Below are positions 36,330 through 44,929 of a stretch of 64,000 nt of DNA, in pieces. The DNA comes from Caulobacter zeae (GTDB lineage: Bacteria; Pseudomonadota; Alphaproteobacteria; Caulobacterales; Caulobacteraceae). The notes beneath the pieces are model-generated. The model had not been told where the DNA came from. It saw nothing but the letters and a program-made list of their open reading frames with translations, and searched no databases. How positions within the stretch are numbered: position 1 is the stretch's first letter; every line of letters starts with the position of its first letter. The stretch spans positions 124,001-188,000 of the forward strand of contig NZ_PJRS01000041.1 of the NCBI RefSeq assembly GCF_002858925.1, given 5' to 3'. A program made the position numbers and the translations under genes.

Positions 36330-37958
36330 CTCCCGGACAAAACCCGGCACGACAAGAGCCGCCGATTCTACGCCGTTGTTGACGGCGAGCGTCCGCAGCA
36401 GCTCCACCTTCGATCCGCAGATCCGGGCTTCGTGCGGCGACACCATTTCCACCTTCTGCGCGACCGCGCGAATCAAGTCCCTGCGATAGGCGCCGTTGTC
36501 GGCTCTGAACAGCTCGCGGGTCGCTTGCGAGAACCTGTTCAGAAGCTCCGGGGTCAGCGCCGGCATGATGTTCTCGATTGCCTTGGCGGCCCGTTCGGCG
36601 TCGCCCGCTGCTTTGTCGCGCAACGCCCGTAGCTGCGCGATGCGCGGCTTCAGCGAGGGATCGGTGGCGTCGATTATGCCTTCCTCGATAGACGCATAGA
36701 GCCGTTGCAGGCGCTGTTCGACTTCGGTGGCGCGCTTGCGCAGGTCCGCGACATGGCGGTGGCGCTTCTCGATCCATTCCGAGCGCCGGTCGATGATGTT
36801 GTCCATCATCGTGGCCAGACGCTCCGGATTGAGGAGGCGGTTTTCCAGGTGATCGATCACGGCGGCGTCCAGTAGGTCCATCCGCACGCTCATGCCCTTG
36901 CACCCGGTTGAGCCCTGCCGGGCCTTGGTGCAGCAGGTATAGTATCGGTAGGCGCTGCTCTTGCCGGTGCGCAGGGTCATGGCGTTTCCGCACAGGCCGC
37001 AAAAGCAGATGCCGCCCAGAAGGATTGGGCTGTTGACGAAGCGCGGGGCCATGGCGAGCGGATTGCGCTGGGACATTGCCCGCTGGACGGCGTCGAAGGT
37101 GTCCCGATCGACCAACGGCGGGACCGCCATAATCACGCGCTCGGACTCGTCCTTGAACTCCTGGGTGGCGTAGTGGCGGCTATTGAAGACATGCGCGCCG
37201 ATATAGGTCGTGCGGGTCAGAGTGTAGTGCACCGTGCCGTTGCTCCAGCGCCCACCGCCGCGCGTGGTGAGATGCTGGTCGTTGAGGTAGGTCGCGATCG
37301 ACTTGACGCCCATCGGGCCGCTGCCGTCGATGCCGTGCAGGGCCAAGCGGTAGATCAGCCGCACAGTCTCGGCCCCGATCGGGTCGATCTCCAGCTTCTT
37401 CTTGATCCGCTCGCCGCGCTGCTCGGCCGCGACCACCCGATAGCCTAGCGGGGGCAGGGAGCCGTTCCAGAACCCCTGGCGAGCGTTTTCCTTCATGGCC
37501 CGCAGCGTGTGCTTGGCGTTCTCCCGCGACTGGTACTCGTCGAAGAGGTTCATCATCTGCCGGACCATGACGCCCATGGGGTCGTCGCCGACCTCCTGGG
37601 TGATCGAGACGATGCGCACGCCGTTCTTCGCCAGCTTCCGGGCGTAGAACTCGAACTGGAACTGATCGCGGAAGAAGCGCGAGAAGGAGTGCACGAGGAT
37701 GACGTGGAAGGGCGGGGGCTTGGCCATCGCCGCGTCGATCATCTGCTGGAAGGCCGGGCGGCGATCATCGGTGGCGGTGTTGCCCGGCTCAACGAATTCC
37801 TCGGCCACGGGCCAGGCCTTGGCTTGGCAGTAGGCCCGCAGTTGCCGGCCCTGGTCAGGGATCGAAAGGTCGCTGTCGGCCTGTCGACCGGTGGAGACGC
37901 GAAGATAGAGCGCCGCGCTAGGCGCGGTCGGTGGGGGAGGGGTTCGACGCTTGGCCAT
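36288..37958 (-). CDS. large serine recombinase (integrase)
   Basis: A 556-residue site-specific recombinase. The N-terminal resolvase domain has the nucleophile S22 in ALYLRVSTGRQ, and VILVHSFSRFFRD further on. A Recombinase domain follows (SIATYLNDQHLTTRGGGRWSNGTVHYTLT), then a zinc ribbon (CFCGLCGNAM with CCTKARQGSTGCKG) and a C-terminal coiled coil. The last dozen residues (RALQDSNLRPFA) are the antisense translation of tRNA-Arg, so the present C terminus was created or extended by integration. It lies 18 bases behind the small gene at 37977-38192. Confidence 0.95.
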   Translation of the reverse strand: MAKRRTPPPPTAPSAALYLRVSTGRQADSDLSIPDQGRQLRAYCQAKAWPVAEEFVEPGNTATDDRRPAFQQMIDAAMAKPPPFHVILVHSFSRFFRDQFQFEFYARKLAKNGVRIVSITQEVGDDPMGVMVRQMMNLFDEYQSRENAKHTLRAMKENARQGFWNGSLPPLGYRVVAAEQRGERIKKKLEIDPIGAETVRLIYRLALHGIDGSGPMGVKSIATYLNDQHLTTRGGGRWSNGTVHYTLTRTTYIGAHVFNSRHYATQEFKDESERVIMAVPPLVDRDTFDAVQRAMSQRNPLAMAPRFVNSPILLGGICFCGLCGNAMTLRTGKSSAYRYYTCCTKARQGSTGCKGMSVRMDLLDAAVIDHLENRLLNPERLATMMDNIIDRRSEWIEKRHRHVADLRKRATEVEQRLQRLYASIEEGIIDATDPSLKPRIAQLRALRDKAAGDAERAAKAIENIMPALTPELLNRFSQATRELFRADNGAYRRDLIRAVAQKVEMVSPHEARICGSKVELLRTLAVNNGVESAALVVPGFVREWRALQDSNLRPFA

Positions 37959-37976
37959 CTCTGTCTTTCCGGCGGA

Positions 37977-38192
37977 TCAGGGCAGAGGACCGAGCAATTC
38001 GGCCAGGACCTTCTCCAGATAGGCCTCGGTGACCTGCAGCTCGCGGATCCCGATGGGGATCTGCGCCGGCATGTCGTCCGTGACAGAGAGGGAGACACGC
38101 GAGACCGGCCTCCTTGGTAGTCGCGGCGGCAAAATATTTAGGTAGTCGAGGAAGTCGGGCGGTTCGGCCTCGGGGAGCGGCTTTCTGGGCAT
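37977..38192 (-). CDS. small hypothetical protein upstream of the recombinase
   Basis: A 71-residue Pro/Leu-rich, acidic protein (for example PPDFLDYLNILPPRLPRRP and IPIGIRELQVTEAYLEKVLAEL). It ends 18 bases before the recombinase and runs in the same direction. Position suggests a recombination accessory or directionality factor, but nothing in the sequence proves it. Confidence 0.55.
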   Translation of the reverse strand: MPRKPLPEAEPPDFLDYLNILPPRLPRRPVSRVSLSVTDDMPAQIPIGIRELQVTEAYLEKVLAELLGPLP

Positions 38193-38321
38193 AGGCCGAG
38201 GGTCACTCTCACCTCGATGGGGTGCAAAGCCGATCTCAGGTTGGGCGTGCTGTGGCGCAGAGAGACAGGTGTTCGGCGATGTCGGCCGTCTATGAGCCAG
38301 CCGGCTTTTTGATCGGGTGAA

Positions 38322-38723
38322 CTAGCCGGCGGGCTTGGCCCACACCCCGCGTTGGGCCGCCTTGGCCTCGGCTTCGGGCTTGGCGTAGAGGCCCTTGCTG
38401 TAGCGGCGGTATTCGGTGGCGTAGCCCGAGCGGATCAGGGCCGCATTGATGTCGGGGCTGGCGCTCGACCAGCACTTGGCCACGGTGCGGCCGTAACGGT
38501 CCCGATCGACCGGTCGACAGCCGACCCGGCCGCGGGTCAGGCGGAGCAGCTCGTCGCGGGCTTCATAGGCGAAGGGTTCGGCCGGCGTGCTCCCGCGTCG
38601 CACCTCGGGGGCGTCCACGCCAAAGAGGCGGATGCGCTCGGCCCCGCAGCGCAGGGTGTCGCCGTCATGAACGGACGGTGCGGTGCAGGCGATGATGGCG
38701 GCGGCGAGGGGGGCGAAGGACAT
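38322..38723 (-). CDS. thermonuclease-family (SNase) nuclease
   Basis: A 133-residue exported-looking staphylococcal nuclease-like protein: short hydrophobic N terminus, then VHDGDTLRCGAERIRLFGVDAPE (catalytic Arg/Asp region) and the second Arg/Glu element RDRYGRTVAKCW, with YRRYSKGLYAKPEAEAKAAQRGVW at the end. These motifs match the small parB/SNase-like nucleases common on mobile elements. Confidence 0.9.
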   Translation of the reverse strand: MSFAPLAAAIIACTAPSVHDGDTLRCGAERIRLFGVDAPEVRRGSTPAEPFAYEARDELLRLTRGRVGCRPVDRDRYGRTVAKCWSSASPDINAALIRSGYATEYRRYSKGLYAKPEAEAKAAQRGVWAKPAG

Positions 38724-38865
38724 GGGCGAGCCTTAGCCTGCTTCGTGGTGCTGCCCTAAGGGGCGGGCGGCGGCCGGCGACCGAACCGTGACGCACGGTC
38801 GTGGTCCTTTGCCATCAGGCGGCGACTCGGGATGAGAAGGGCGTCGTGTTGCGCGAGGACTGCTC

Positions 38866-39243
38866 ATGACCCCAGAGGCCTTTTCGACCCTGGCCGGCCG
38901 GCTCGGCGCCGCCGTGCAGGTCCGCCATGTGCTCGACACGACTCAGTTTCGAGTCGGCGGACGCGCCTTCGCCACGCTCAATTGGCCCGAGGCCGGGTGG
39001 GCGGTGATCAAGCTGACCCTCAGGGATCAGGCCGGGGCCATGGCGCTCAGCGACGCGGTGACGATCGAGCCGCGGCGGCCGCGCAACTCCGGCGTGACCC
39101 TTGTCAGGCTCAAGGGGATCGACGAAGACGCCATGGCCTACATCCTGGCGGCCGCCTTCCGCGAGGCCTACGTCAAGGCTTCGCGCACTCGTCCGGGCAG
39201 GGGGCGTGGTGCCATGCTCGCCGTGGCCAAGGACCCGGGGTGA
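38866..39243 (+). CDS. MmcQ/YjbR family protein
   Basis: A 125-residue DNA-binding-fold protein of the MmcQ/YjbR family. The signature FRVGGRAFATLNWPEAGWAVIKL lies near the middle, and the C-terminal helix reads DAMAYILAAAFREAYVKAS. First of three short + strand genes of unrelated families. Confidence 0.82.
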   Translation: MTPEAFSTLAGRLGAAVQVRHVLDTTQFRVGGRAFATLNWPEAGWAVIKLTLRDQAGAMALSDAVTIEPRRPRNSGVTLVRLKGIDEDAMAYILAAAFREAYVKASRTRPGRGRGAMLAVAKDPG

Positions 39244-39247
39244 TCCG

Positions 39248-39544
39248 ATGAGCACCGGGGTCAAGATCGTCGCGGTGCTGGCCGCCAAGGAGGGGATGGG
39301 GCAGGCGTTGGAGGCGCTGCTCCTGGGCATGGCGGGCGCTTGCCGGGCCGAGCCCGGCAACCTTCGCTGGGACGTCTGGCGCGACCAGGCCGATCCGACC
39401 CGCTTCGTGCTCGACGAGCTCTATGTCGATGACGCGGCCGTGACGGCCCATCGCGCCAGCGCCCATTTCGTCGCCTATCTGGCGAGGATCGGGGACCTAG
39501 CCGAGCGCACGGCCCTTGTGCTGGACCCGGCCGACCTCGGCTGA
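39248..39544 (+). CDS. antibiotic biosynthesis monooxygenase-domain protein
   Basis: A 98-residue ABM protein starting 4 bases after the previous stop: VKIVAVLAAKEGMGQALEALLLGM, EPGNLRWDVWRDQADPTRFVLDELY, AHRASAHFVAYLA (Trp/His pattern of the family; pieces of one protein). Probably a dimeric small-molecule or quinone oxidase; substrate unknown. Confidence 0.85.
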   Translation: MSTGVKIVAVLAAKEGMGQALEALLLGMAGACRAEPGNLRWDVWRDQADPTRFVLDELYVDDAAVTAHRASAHFVAYLARIGDLAERTALVLDPADLG

Positions 39545-39636
39545 GCGCGGATTGACCGGACTGGTTCGGGTCCTAAAGTGCCGCGTCCGGCCCACGAAGG
39601 CCGTGACCAAGCCCAGACAAAAAGGGGGGGAGGGAT

Positions 39637-40062
39637 ATGGCCAAGGAACAGGCGCTGCAGACGCTTCAGGCCTGGCATGACCTGCTGGAAAAGCGCGAGT
39701 TCGATCGCCTGCGGCCCTTGGCGGCCGAAACCGTGGTGTTTCGCTCGCCGGCCTTCTTCACGCCCTATCCCGGTGTCGAGCCGTTGGTGCACATCATCGC
39801 CACGGTCAACACGATCTTCGAAGAGTTCGCCTACCATCGGGAGTTCTGGACCGAAGGCTTTGATGCCGTCGTGCTCGAGTTCAGCGCCCGGATCGGCGAC
39901 AAGGCGTTGAAGGGGATCGACATCATCTCCTTCGATGAGAGCGGCAGGATCACTGAGTTCGAGGTGATGATCCGGCCGGCCAACGCCGCGGTCGCCGTGG
40001 GCGAGGCGATGGCCGCAAAGGCTGGCCCGGGCCTGAAGGCCCTGTTGGGCAAGCCGGCCTAG
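39637..40062 (+). CDS. SnoaL/NTF2-like protein
   Basis: A 141-residue cone-shaped NTF2-fold protein: QTLQAWHDLLEKREFDRLRPLAAE, then VEPLVHIIATVNTIFEEF and DIISFDESGRITEFEVMIRP. A strong GGGGGGAGGG sits before the ATG. Its stop overlaps the stop of the convergent 97-residue gene by a few bases. Confidence 0.83.
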   Translation: MAKEQALQTLQAWHDLLEKREFDRLRPLAAETVVFRSPAFFTPYPGVEPLVHIIATVNTIFEEFAYHREFWTEGFDAVVLEFSARIGDKALKGIDIISFDESGRITEFEVMIRPANAAVAVGEAMAAKAGPGLKALLGKPA

Positions 40063-40352
40063 TCGGCCAGCCGCACGAGCAGTTCGTTCATCCCGTCGCT
40101 GAGGGCGCCGCTCCAGGCTGGGTGCCCTGGTCCCGCCGCCTGGGAAATGTCTTTGGCCTGTTCCATGTGCAGGATGGTGCGTTCCCCGTCTGGCGCGCGA
40201 CGGCTGAAGGCAAACTGGCCGCTGCCGCGCAGGAAGGCGCCGTCGCGATGGTGCAGGCTGATGAACCGCTGGCCGTCGATGACGACGGCGTCGTCATCGG
40301 GCCCGCCGCGGCGATCGGCGGCTTGGCGCAGGGCGCCCCAGATCATCGTCAT
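40059..40352 (-). CDS. hypothetical protein, 97 aa, paralogue 1
   Basis: Unrecognised small soluble protein with ALRQAADRR, DGQRFISLHHRDGAFLRGSG and ERTILHMEQAKDISQAAGPG. About 86 of 97 residues match the copy at 47956-48249. I start at the third in-frame Met (40352): GGGAGG is then 9 bases upstream and the length equals the paralogue. The upstream 100 bases are also conserved between the two copies. Confidence 0.75.
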   Translation of the reverse strand: MTMIWGALRQAADRRGGPDDDAVVIDGQRFISLHHRDGAFLRGSGQFAFSRRAPDGERTILHMEQAKDISQAAGPGHPAWSGALSDGMNELLVRLAD

Positions 40353-40380
40353 CTTCATGGTCCTCCCGACCGGATTCGAT

Positions 40381-40411
40381 GGTTAACGACCATGCTGGGC
40401 AGGGCGATTCC
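40381..40411 (-). promoter_or_regulatory. conserved promoter-like element before paralogue 1
   Basis: On the minus strand GGAAT, 18 bases, CGTTAACC. The same bases and spacing occur before paralogue 2 (48280-48310). It recalls the EcfG consensus GGAAC-N16/17-CGTT but the spacer is long and the fifth base differs, so ECF control is only a guess; conservation itself is clear. An EcfG-like sigma gene lies between the two copies. Confidence 0.35.
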
Positions 40412-40524
40412 CGCCCAGGCCCCGCCCGGCCGCGATGTGATTTTTCAGTGGATTGATCGACCCGGCCAGCGCGCCGCATCCGCGAAACCCGAGCGAATGC
40501 AAAGGGTCGTGGCTGGTGTTGGCC

Positions 40525-40845
40525 TCAGGCATCGGCGGGCGGCTCCACCTGGCGCACGGCCCGCCACCAGGGCCAGCGATGCTCGCCGCCGCGCTCGACC
40601 TTCTCCATCTCGAACCAGGCTACGTCGCCCTCGAAATCGGGGACGAATTTGGGATCGACAAAGTCGGCCGGCCCGTTGAGGCCGCCGACGGTATGGAGAT
40701 GGTAGTTCAGCGTGCGACGGGTTTGGGAGTCCCCGTAGCCTTCCTCGACCGCGATGCGCGTGAGGCGGGCGATTGTGCGCAGAAAGACGCGAGGCGCCCT
40801 TGGCGCGCGGGGGCGCGCGCGCGGATCGGCGCGGTTGGGCGGCAT
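40525..40845 (-). CDS. hypothetical protein, 106 aa
   Basis: A basic, Pro/Arg-rich N terminus (RADPRARPRAPRAPRVFLRT) is followed by an acidic C-terminal half ending DFEGDVAWFEMEKVERGG then HRWPWWRAVRQVEPPADA. The second half looks like a genuine conserved domain but I do not recognise it. The ribosome binding site is weak. Confidence 0.6.
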   Translation of the reverse strand: MPPNRADPRARPRAPRAPRVFLRTIARLTRIAVEEGYGDSQTRRTLNYHLHTVGGLNGPADFVDPKFVPDFEGDVAWFEMEKVERGGEHRWPWWRAVRQVEPPADA

Positions 40846-40956
40846 GGGAAGCTCTTGAATGTTCCTATATTGTTCTCATTTCGCACCAGTGAGCGCAATG
40901 CGCGTTTGCGGCGAGATCGCGACCCTGCGACCTTGAGGCGTTGTGCTCGGTCACCA

Positions 40957-41394
40957 GGGGCTCCCGCCGGGCGCTTTCGCGCCCGGCTTCACCCGATACG
41001 GAGAGTGGCCGGCGGTCACGCTCGGTCCCGAGCCTTTCGGCTCTTCTGCGGGCGCGCCGCCTGGCGGGCGACCCCTTAAGCGAAGAGTTGGGGGTCGCCT
41101 CCGGCCGCTCGACGCGGACGTTCCGACACGCGCTTTGCGCGGTCTCCCTGCCGGCTTCATTCGTCATGAGCGCTCGCTGACGCGCGCGCATCGGTCTTTC
41201 CCGCCGCTGCCGCGGCGCTTCTCTGTTCTGGCGCTCCGCGCCCGGGTGGGCTTGGGGCTCCGCCCCCAGCGCGCTTCGGACCAGCTTCCGCCCAGCTTCG
41301 GTCCCTTCGGGCCCTGCAGCCGGGTCCCCGCGAAGCCGGCGCCGCCGCTTGCACCCCCGGTCTCGCCGACGGGCAAGGGTTCGATGACGAACCC
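40957..41394 (+). repeat. long leader repeat, copy A (before ardA)
   Basis: This fills most of the 570-base gap before ardA; no gene is visible in it. It shares two blocks with copy B: about 40960-41185 (includes CTCGGTCCCGAGCCTTTCGG and the segment with GACGCGGACGTTCCGACACG) and about 41265-41394. The second block is shared with copy C too. It contains several GC-rich hairpins and ends in GGGTTCG (41377-41383) paired with CGAACCC (41388-41394), 21 bases before the start codon. Confidence 0.85.
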
Positions 41395-41415
41395 CTGTCT
41401 TTAAGGATGAGGACC

Positions 41416-41946
41416 ATGGGACAAGATGCTGAAATCCTTGAGCCCCGCATCTATGTCGCCTGTCTGGCGGCCTATAATTGCGGCCAGCTGCATGGCGCCT
41501 GGATCAAGGTCGAGGATGACCAAGAGGCCGTGCTGGAGGCGGTGGCTTTGATGCTGGCCGCCTCGCCGCAGCCGGGGGCCGAAGAGTACGCGATCCACGA
41601 CTATGAGGACTTTGGCGGGGTGGAGATCGGCGAATACATGCCGATGGCCAAGGTGGTCGAGATCGCCGCCTTCCTGCGCGAGCGCGGGACGCTGGGGGCC
41701 TTGGTGCTGGACCACTTCAATGGCGATCTCGACCAGGCCGAGGAGGCCTTGGAAGACGGCTACCATGGCCGGTTTTCCAGCCTCGCCGACTATGTCCAGA
41801 TACTGACCGAAGAGACCATCGAGATCCCGCAGGCCTTGCGCCTCTATATCGATTACGAGGCCATGGCCCGGGACGTCGCGATCAATGGCGACCTCTTCAC
41901 CATCGCCGCCGACCAAGGCGAGGTGCACGTTTTCAGCGCGCGGTAG
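41416..41946 (+). CDS. ardA: antirestriction protein ArdA
   Basis: DNA-mimic inhibitor of type I restriction enzymes. The 176-residue acidic protein has the family sequence PRIYVACLAAYNCGQLHGAW, GAEEYAIHDYEDFGG, then LRLYIDYEAMARDVAINGDL and VHVF at the end. The ATG at 41416 has AAGGA 8 bases upstream, while the in-frame ATG at 41407 has none. It follows leader repeat A. A perfect 10-bp GC palindrome (42000-42009 with 42015-42024) lies 54 bases after the stop. Confidence 0.94.
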   Translation: MGQDAEILEPRIYVACLAAYNCGQLHGAWIKVEDDQEAVLEAVALMLAASPQPGAEEYAIHDYEDFGGVEIGEYMPMAKVVEIAAFLRERGTLGALVLDHFNGDLDQAEEALEDGYHGRFSSLADYVQILTEETIEIPQALRLYIDYEAMARDVAINGDLFTIAADQGEVHVFSAR

Positions 41947-41999
41947 GCTCAGGGCTTGGCGCGGCTGGGAGGGCAGGGCGGCGCGGCTGGTGGCCGCGC

Positions 42000-42024
42000 G
42001 CGCCGGCGCTTTGGGCGCCGGCGC
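42000..42024. other. GC-rich perfect hairpin after ardA
   Basis: GCGCCGGCGC at 42000-42009 repeated as its own complement at 42015-42024 with a 5-base loop (TTTGG). No T run follows, so it is not a classical terminator. Confidence 0.5.
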
Positions 42025-42181
42025 TGAGGGCAAGGAGGCGACCGGCCAACGGGCGAAGAGCACGGTTCGCGAGCGTTCTGGCGGTCGTTCGGTGAGTGAG
42101 TTCCGTCGCCTGGCGAACTCTTCGTGGAGCCAAATGCCGATCAGCCCCGTTAAGCCTCCGAGCGCTTGACGGAGACCGACC

Positions 42182-42769
42182 ATGACCGACCACGCAGACG
42201 AGGCTTTCCGCGCCGCTCTGATCCCGGTCATCCCCCACATGCGCGCCTTCGCCCGCTCGCTGTGCGGCGACGCCGCCGCTGCTGACGACCTGGTCCAGGA
42301 CGCCCTGGCCAAGGCCTGGCAGGCGCGCGCCAGCTTCCAGCTGGGGACCAACATCAAGGCCTGGGCCTTCATGATCCTGCGCAACCAGTTCTATTCGGAA
42401 AAGCGCCGCTCCTGGCGCCAGCAGCCGCTCGACCAGGAACAGGCCGAGCGCACGCTCAAGGCCTATGACGATCCTCATGCGGTGCTGGAGCTCGACGATG
42501 TTCGCCGCGCCATGGCGCTGCTGCCTACAGAGCAGCGCGAGGCCCTGATCATGGTCGGCGCCGGCGGCCTGCCCTACGAGGAAGTCGCCGAGATCGTCGG
42601 CGTGGCGGTCGGCACCATCAAGAGCCGGGTCAGCCGCGCCCGCGCCGCGCTGGCGGCGATCCTGGCTGACGGCCTCGACAGCGAGGGCTATGTCGCGCCG
42701 GCGGCCGGACCGATGGCCGCTATCCTTGGCCAGCTGGACGCGCTGCGCGGCGGCCGTCAGGTCGCCTAG
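42182..42769 (+). CDS. ECF sigma factor, EcfG-like
   Basis: A 195-residue sigma-70 family factor. Region 2: ALIPVIPHMRAFARSLCGDAAAADDLVQDALAKAW and KAWAFMILRNQFYSEKRR; region 4: MALLPTEQREALIMVGAGGLPYEEVAEIVG then TIKSRVSRARAAL (patterns split here). NQFYSEKRR resembles the general-stress EcfG/SigT group of Alphaproteobacteria. No anti-sigma (NepR/PhyR) gene is adjacent, so it may use the chromosomal one or be an accessory SigU-like factor. GGAG precedes the ATG. Confidence 0.9.
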   Translation: MTDHADEAFRAALIPVIPHMRAFARSLCGDAAAADDLVQDALAKAWQARASFQLGTNIKAWAFMILRNQFYSEKRRSWRQQPLDQEQAERTLKAYDDPHAVLELDDVRRAMALLPTEQREALIMVGAGGLPYEEVAEIVGVAVGTIKSRVSRARAALAAILADGLDSEGYVAPAAGPMAAILGQLDALRGGRQVA

Positions 42770-42951
42770 GCAGCTTCGTCTTCACCAGGCGTCCGCGAGC
42801 CGCCCGCCGCCAGTTCGCGGAGGATGGCGGCCAGTTGCGTTGAACTGCGCCGCATGTGCTGAAGGCCAAGGGCCCACTTAGGATCGGTCTCGCCCTCGGC
42901 TTCGAGCCGCAGACGCTCGGCCTCGTGATCCAGATCGTCGGGTGTGCGCAT
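42766..42951 (-). CDS. small hypothetical protein, 61 aa
   Basis: A short helical, acidic protein: DDLDHEAERLRLEAEGETDP and RRSSTQLAAILRELAAGG. It is convergent with the sigma gene, overlapping its stop by four bases. Amino-acid composition looks coding, but its size and lack of a clear ribosome binding site leave doubt. Confidence 0.45.
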   Translation of the reverse strand: MRTPDDLDHEAERLRLEAEGETDPKWALGLQHMRRSSTQLAAILRELAAGGSRTPGEDEAA

Positions 42952-43155
42952 CGCATCGCCAATGTCGTCAGCGGACTGGCGCGACGCAACGTGTCCGGAA
43001 GAAGGAAAGTGCGGCCCGGCGTCAGTCGGGGGGGCGTAAAGCCGAGCCGCTTGGTGTCGGCAGGACCACGAATGGCGCTGCCTGGACGGCTATAGAACCG
43101 CGCCGGCCTGAACTGGTTCCCGGCCAAGGCGAGGCCTGATCAAATGGCTGCTCGG

Positions 43156-43758
43156 TCAGCCGCGCTTGCGAAAGGTGCGAAAGGTCACTGAGTAGCGCAG
43201 GGCCTCCACCGGCGAGATCGAATGCTCCCAGGCCTCGCGCGCAGGTCCGGTCAGGATGTAGGCCGAGCGTGGGCCAGGGCGCAGCGTGAACCGCTCCCAG
43301 CCTTGGCCTGAGGGGCGGCGAAAGCGGAAGGGGCAGGGGGCCAAGAGCGACACCCCGGCGATAATCTCAAACTGGGGGCGGTCGCGATGCCAGCCGATGC
43401 CTGCGCCGGGCGCATATTCGATGGCCAGGGCCTGCTGGAAGTCCTGCGGCGCTCGCCCGGCCAGCCTTGCGACCCTGGCTCGCAGCGGCAAGAGGAAATC
43501 GGGGACCGGGGCCGCCGGCTCCAGCACCTGGCGGGCGAAGTCATAGGCCCAGCCGAAGGAGACCACTCGGCGATTGCCCTCGTAGCCGTGAAACTGGAAC
43601 GGCGCGAAGGGCAGGGCGGCGATCGCGCCGGCAAGATCGCGCTCTTCGTCGTCGGTGACCAGCTCGTCCTGGTAGACGAGTCCTTCGGGGCCCGCATGGC
43701 GCGGCAGGGCGATGGTGAGATCCTCAGGCGCAAAGAGGCTGGGCTGGTGGGAGATCAT
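43156..43758 (-). CDS. alkB: AlkB-like 2-oxoglutarate/Fe(II) dioxygenase
   Basis: Probable repair enzyme for alkylated bases. The 200-residue protein has iron ligands H124 and D126 (GIGWHRDRPQF), H179 (AWEHSI) and the 2-oxoglutarate arginine in RYSVTFR (R188/R194). FRFRRPSGQGWERFTLRPG between them fits the ALKBH-type core. It starts 10 bases after dinB and should share its LexA-controlled transcript. Confidence 0.9.
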   Translation of the reverse strand: MISHQPSLFAPEDLTIALPRHAGPEGLVYQDELVTDDEERDLAGAIAALPFAPFQFHGYEGNRRVVSFGWAYDFARQVLEPAAPVPDFLLPLRARVARLAGRAPQDFQQALAIEYAPGAGIGWHRDRPQFEIIAGVSLLAPCPFRFRRPSGQGWERFTLRPGPRSAYILTGPAREAWEHSISPVEALRYSVTFRTFRKRG

Positions 43759-43768
43759 CCTGAAAGCC

Positions 43769-44851
43769 TCAGACGGGCAGGGCGGCCTGCCGGGCCGTGG
43801 CGGCGGTCGCCGCGGCGTCGAAGTTGGAGACGGTGACGCCCAGCAGGCGCACCCCGGCCCGCAACGGGAAGACCGAACGGACGAGATCCAGGCTCAGGCA
43901 CCGCAGGGTCTCCTGCTCGACGATCGCCCCCGATAGCGAGCGTCGGCGCGTGGCCTGCTCGAAGTCGGCATACTTGATCTTGACCGTCGCGGTGCGGCCA
44001 AAGGCGCTGGCCTTCTGGCACCAGGCAAAGACCTTGTCGGCCAGGGCGGTGATCTCGGCCTCGATGGCGCCGGTGTCGGCCAGGTCGGCGGCGAAGGTCG
44101 TCTCCGACCCCGACGATTTGCGCTCGCGGTCGGGATTGACCGGTCGCTCGTCGACGCCTCGGGCGATGCCGTAGAACCACGGACCCAACTTGCCAAAATG
44201 CTCCTGCAGGAAGGCCAGCGACTGGCGATTGAGATCCTCGCCGGTGTGGATGCCCAGGCCCTTCATCTTGGCGGCGGTGACCTCGCCCACGCCGTGGAAG
44301 CGGCCGATGGGCAGGGTCTGGACGAAGGCCTCCCCTTGGCCCGGCGCCACCAGGAACTGGCCGTCGGGCTTGTTCTGGTCGCTGGCCATCTTGGCCAGGA
44401 ACTTGTTGTAGGAGATCCCGGCCGAGGCGGTCAGGCCCGTCTCGGCGCGGATGCGCTCGCGGATGATCCTGGCGGTCTGGGTGGCGGTGGCGACGCCGGC
44501 CTTGTCGCCGGTGACGTCGAGATAGGCCTCGTCCAGCGATAGCGGCTCGATGAGGTCGGCGTAGTCGGCGAAGATCTCGTGGATCTGGCGCGAGACCGCC
44601 CGATAGACCTCGAAGCGATGCGGCACGAAGACGAGGCCCGGGCATTTGCGCAGCGCCGTGCTCGACGGCATGGCCGAGCGCACCCCAAACTTCCTGGCCT
44701 CGTAGCTGGCCGCGGCGATCACGCCGCGCGCCGCCGGCGATCCGACCGCCACCGACTTGCCGCGAAGGCTTGGATCGTCGCGCTGCTCCACCGACGCGAA
44801 GAAGGCGTCCATGTCGATATGGATGATTTTGCGCGGCGACGACTCCATCAC
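43769..44851 (-). CDS. dinB: DNA polymerase IV
   Basis: Y-family translesion polymerase. The 360-residue protein has the metal residue D13 in IIHIDMDAFFASVEQRD, YEARKFGVRSAMPSSTA, the second site SLDEAYLDVTG, and helix-hairpin-helix IGRFHGVGEVTAAKMKGLGI. A LexA box lies 22 bases upstream. It forms an operon with alkB; the pair is SOS-inducible DNA-damage cargo of the island. Confidence 0.95.
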   Translation of the reverse strand: MMESSPRKIIHIDMDAFFASVEQRDDPSLRGKSVAVGSPAARGVIAAASYEARKFGVRSAMPSSTALRKCPGLVFVPHRFEVYRAVSRQIHEIFADYADLIEPLSLDEAYLDVTGDKAGVATATQTARIIRERIRAETGLTASAGISYNKFLAKMASDQNKPDGQFLVAPGQGEAFVQTLPIGRFHGVGEVTAAKMKGLGIHTGEDLNRQSLAFLQEHFGKLGPWFYGIARGVDERPVNPDRERKSSGSETTFAADLADTGAIEAEITALADKVFAWCQKASAFGRTATVKIKYADFEQATRRRSLSGAIVEQETLRCLSLDLVRSVFPLRAGVRLLGVTVSNFDAAATAATARQAALPV

Positions 44852-44872
44852 CAGGTCAGCCTAGCAGGGTGA

Positions 44873-44887
44873 GAACGAAATGGGAAC
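44873..44887 (-). promoter_or_regulatory. LexA (SOS) box before dinB-alkB
   Basis: Plus strand GAAC-N7-GAAC, that is GTTC-N7-GTTC read toward dinB: the alphaproteobacterial LexA operator. It lies 22 bases before the start codon, where it would overlap the promoter. Confidence 0.85.
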
Positions 44888-44929
44888 TTTCCGGCGCTCG
44901 TAGGCGTCGTGACGGTGCGGGCTTGGGCG

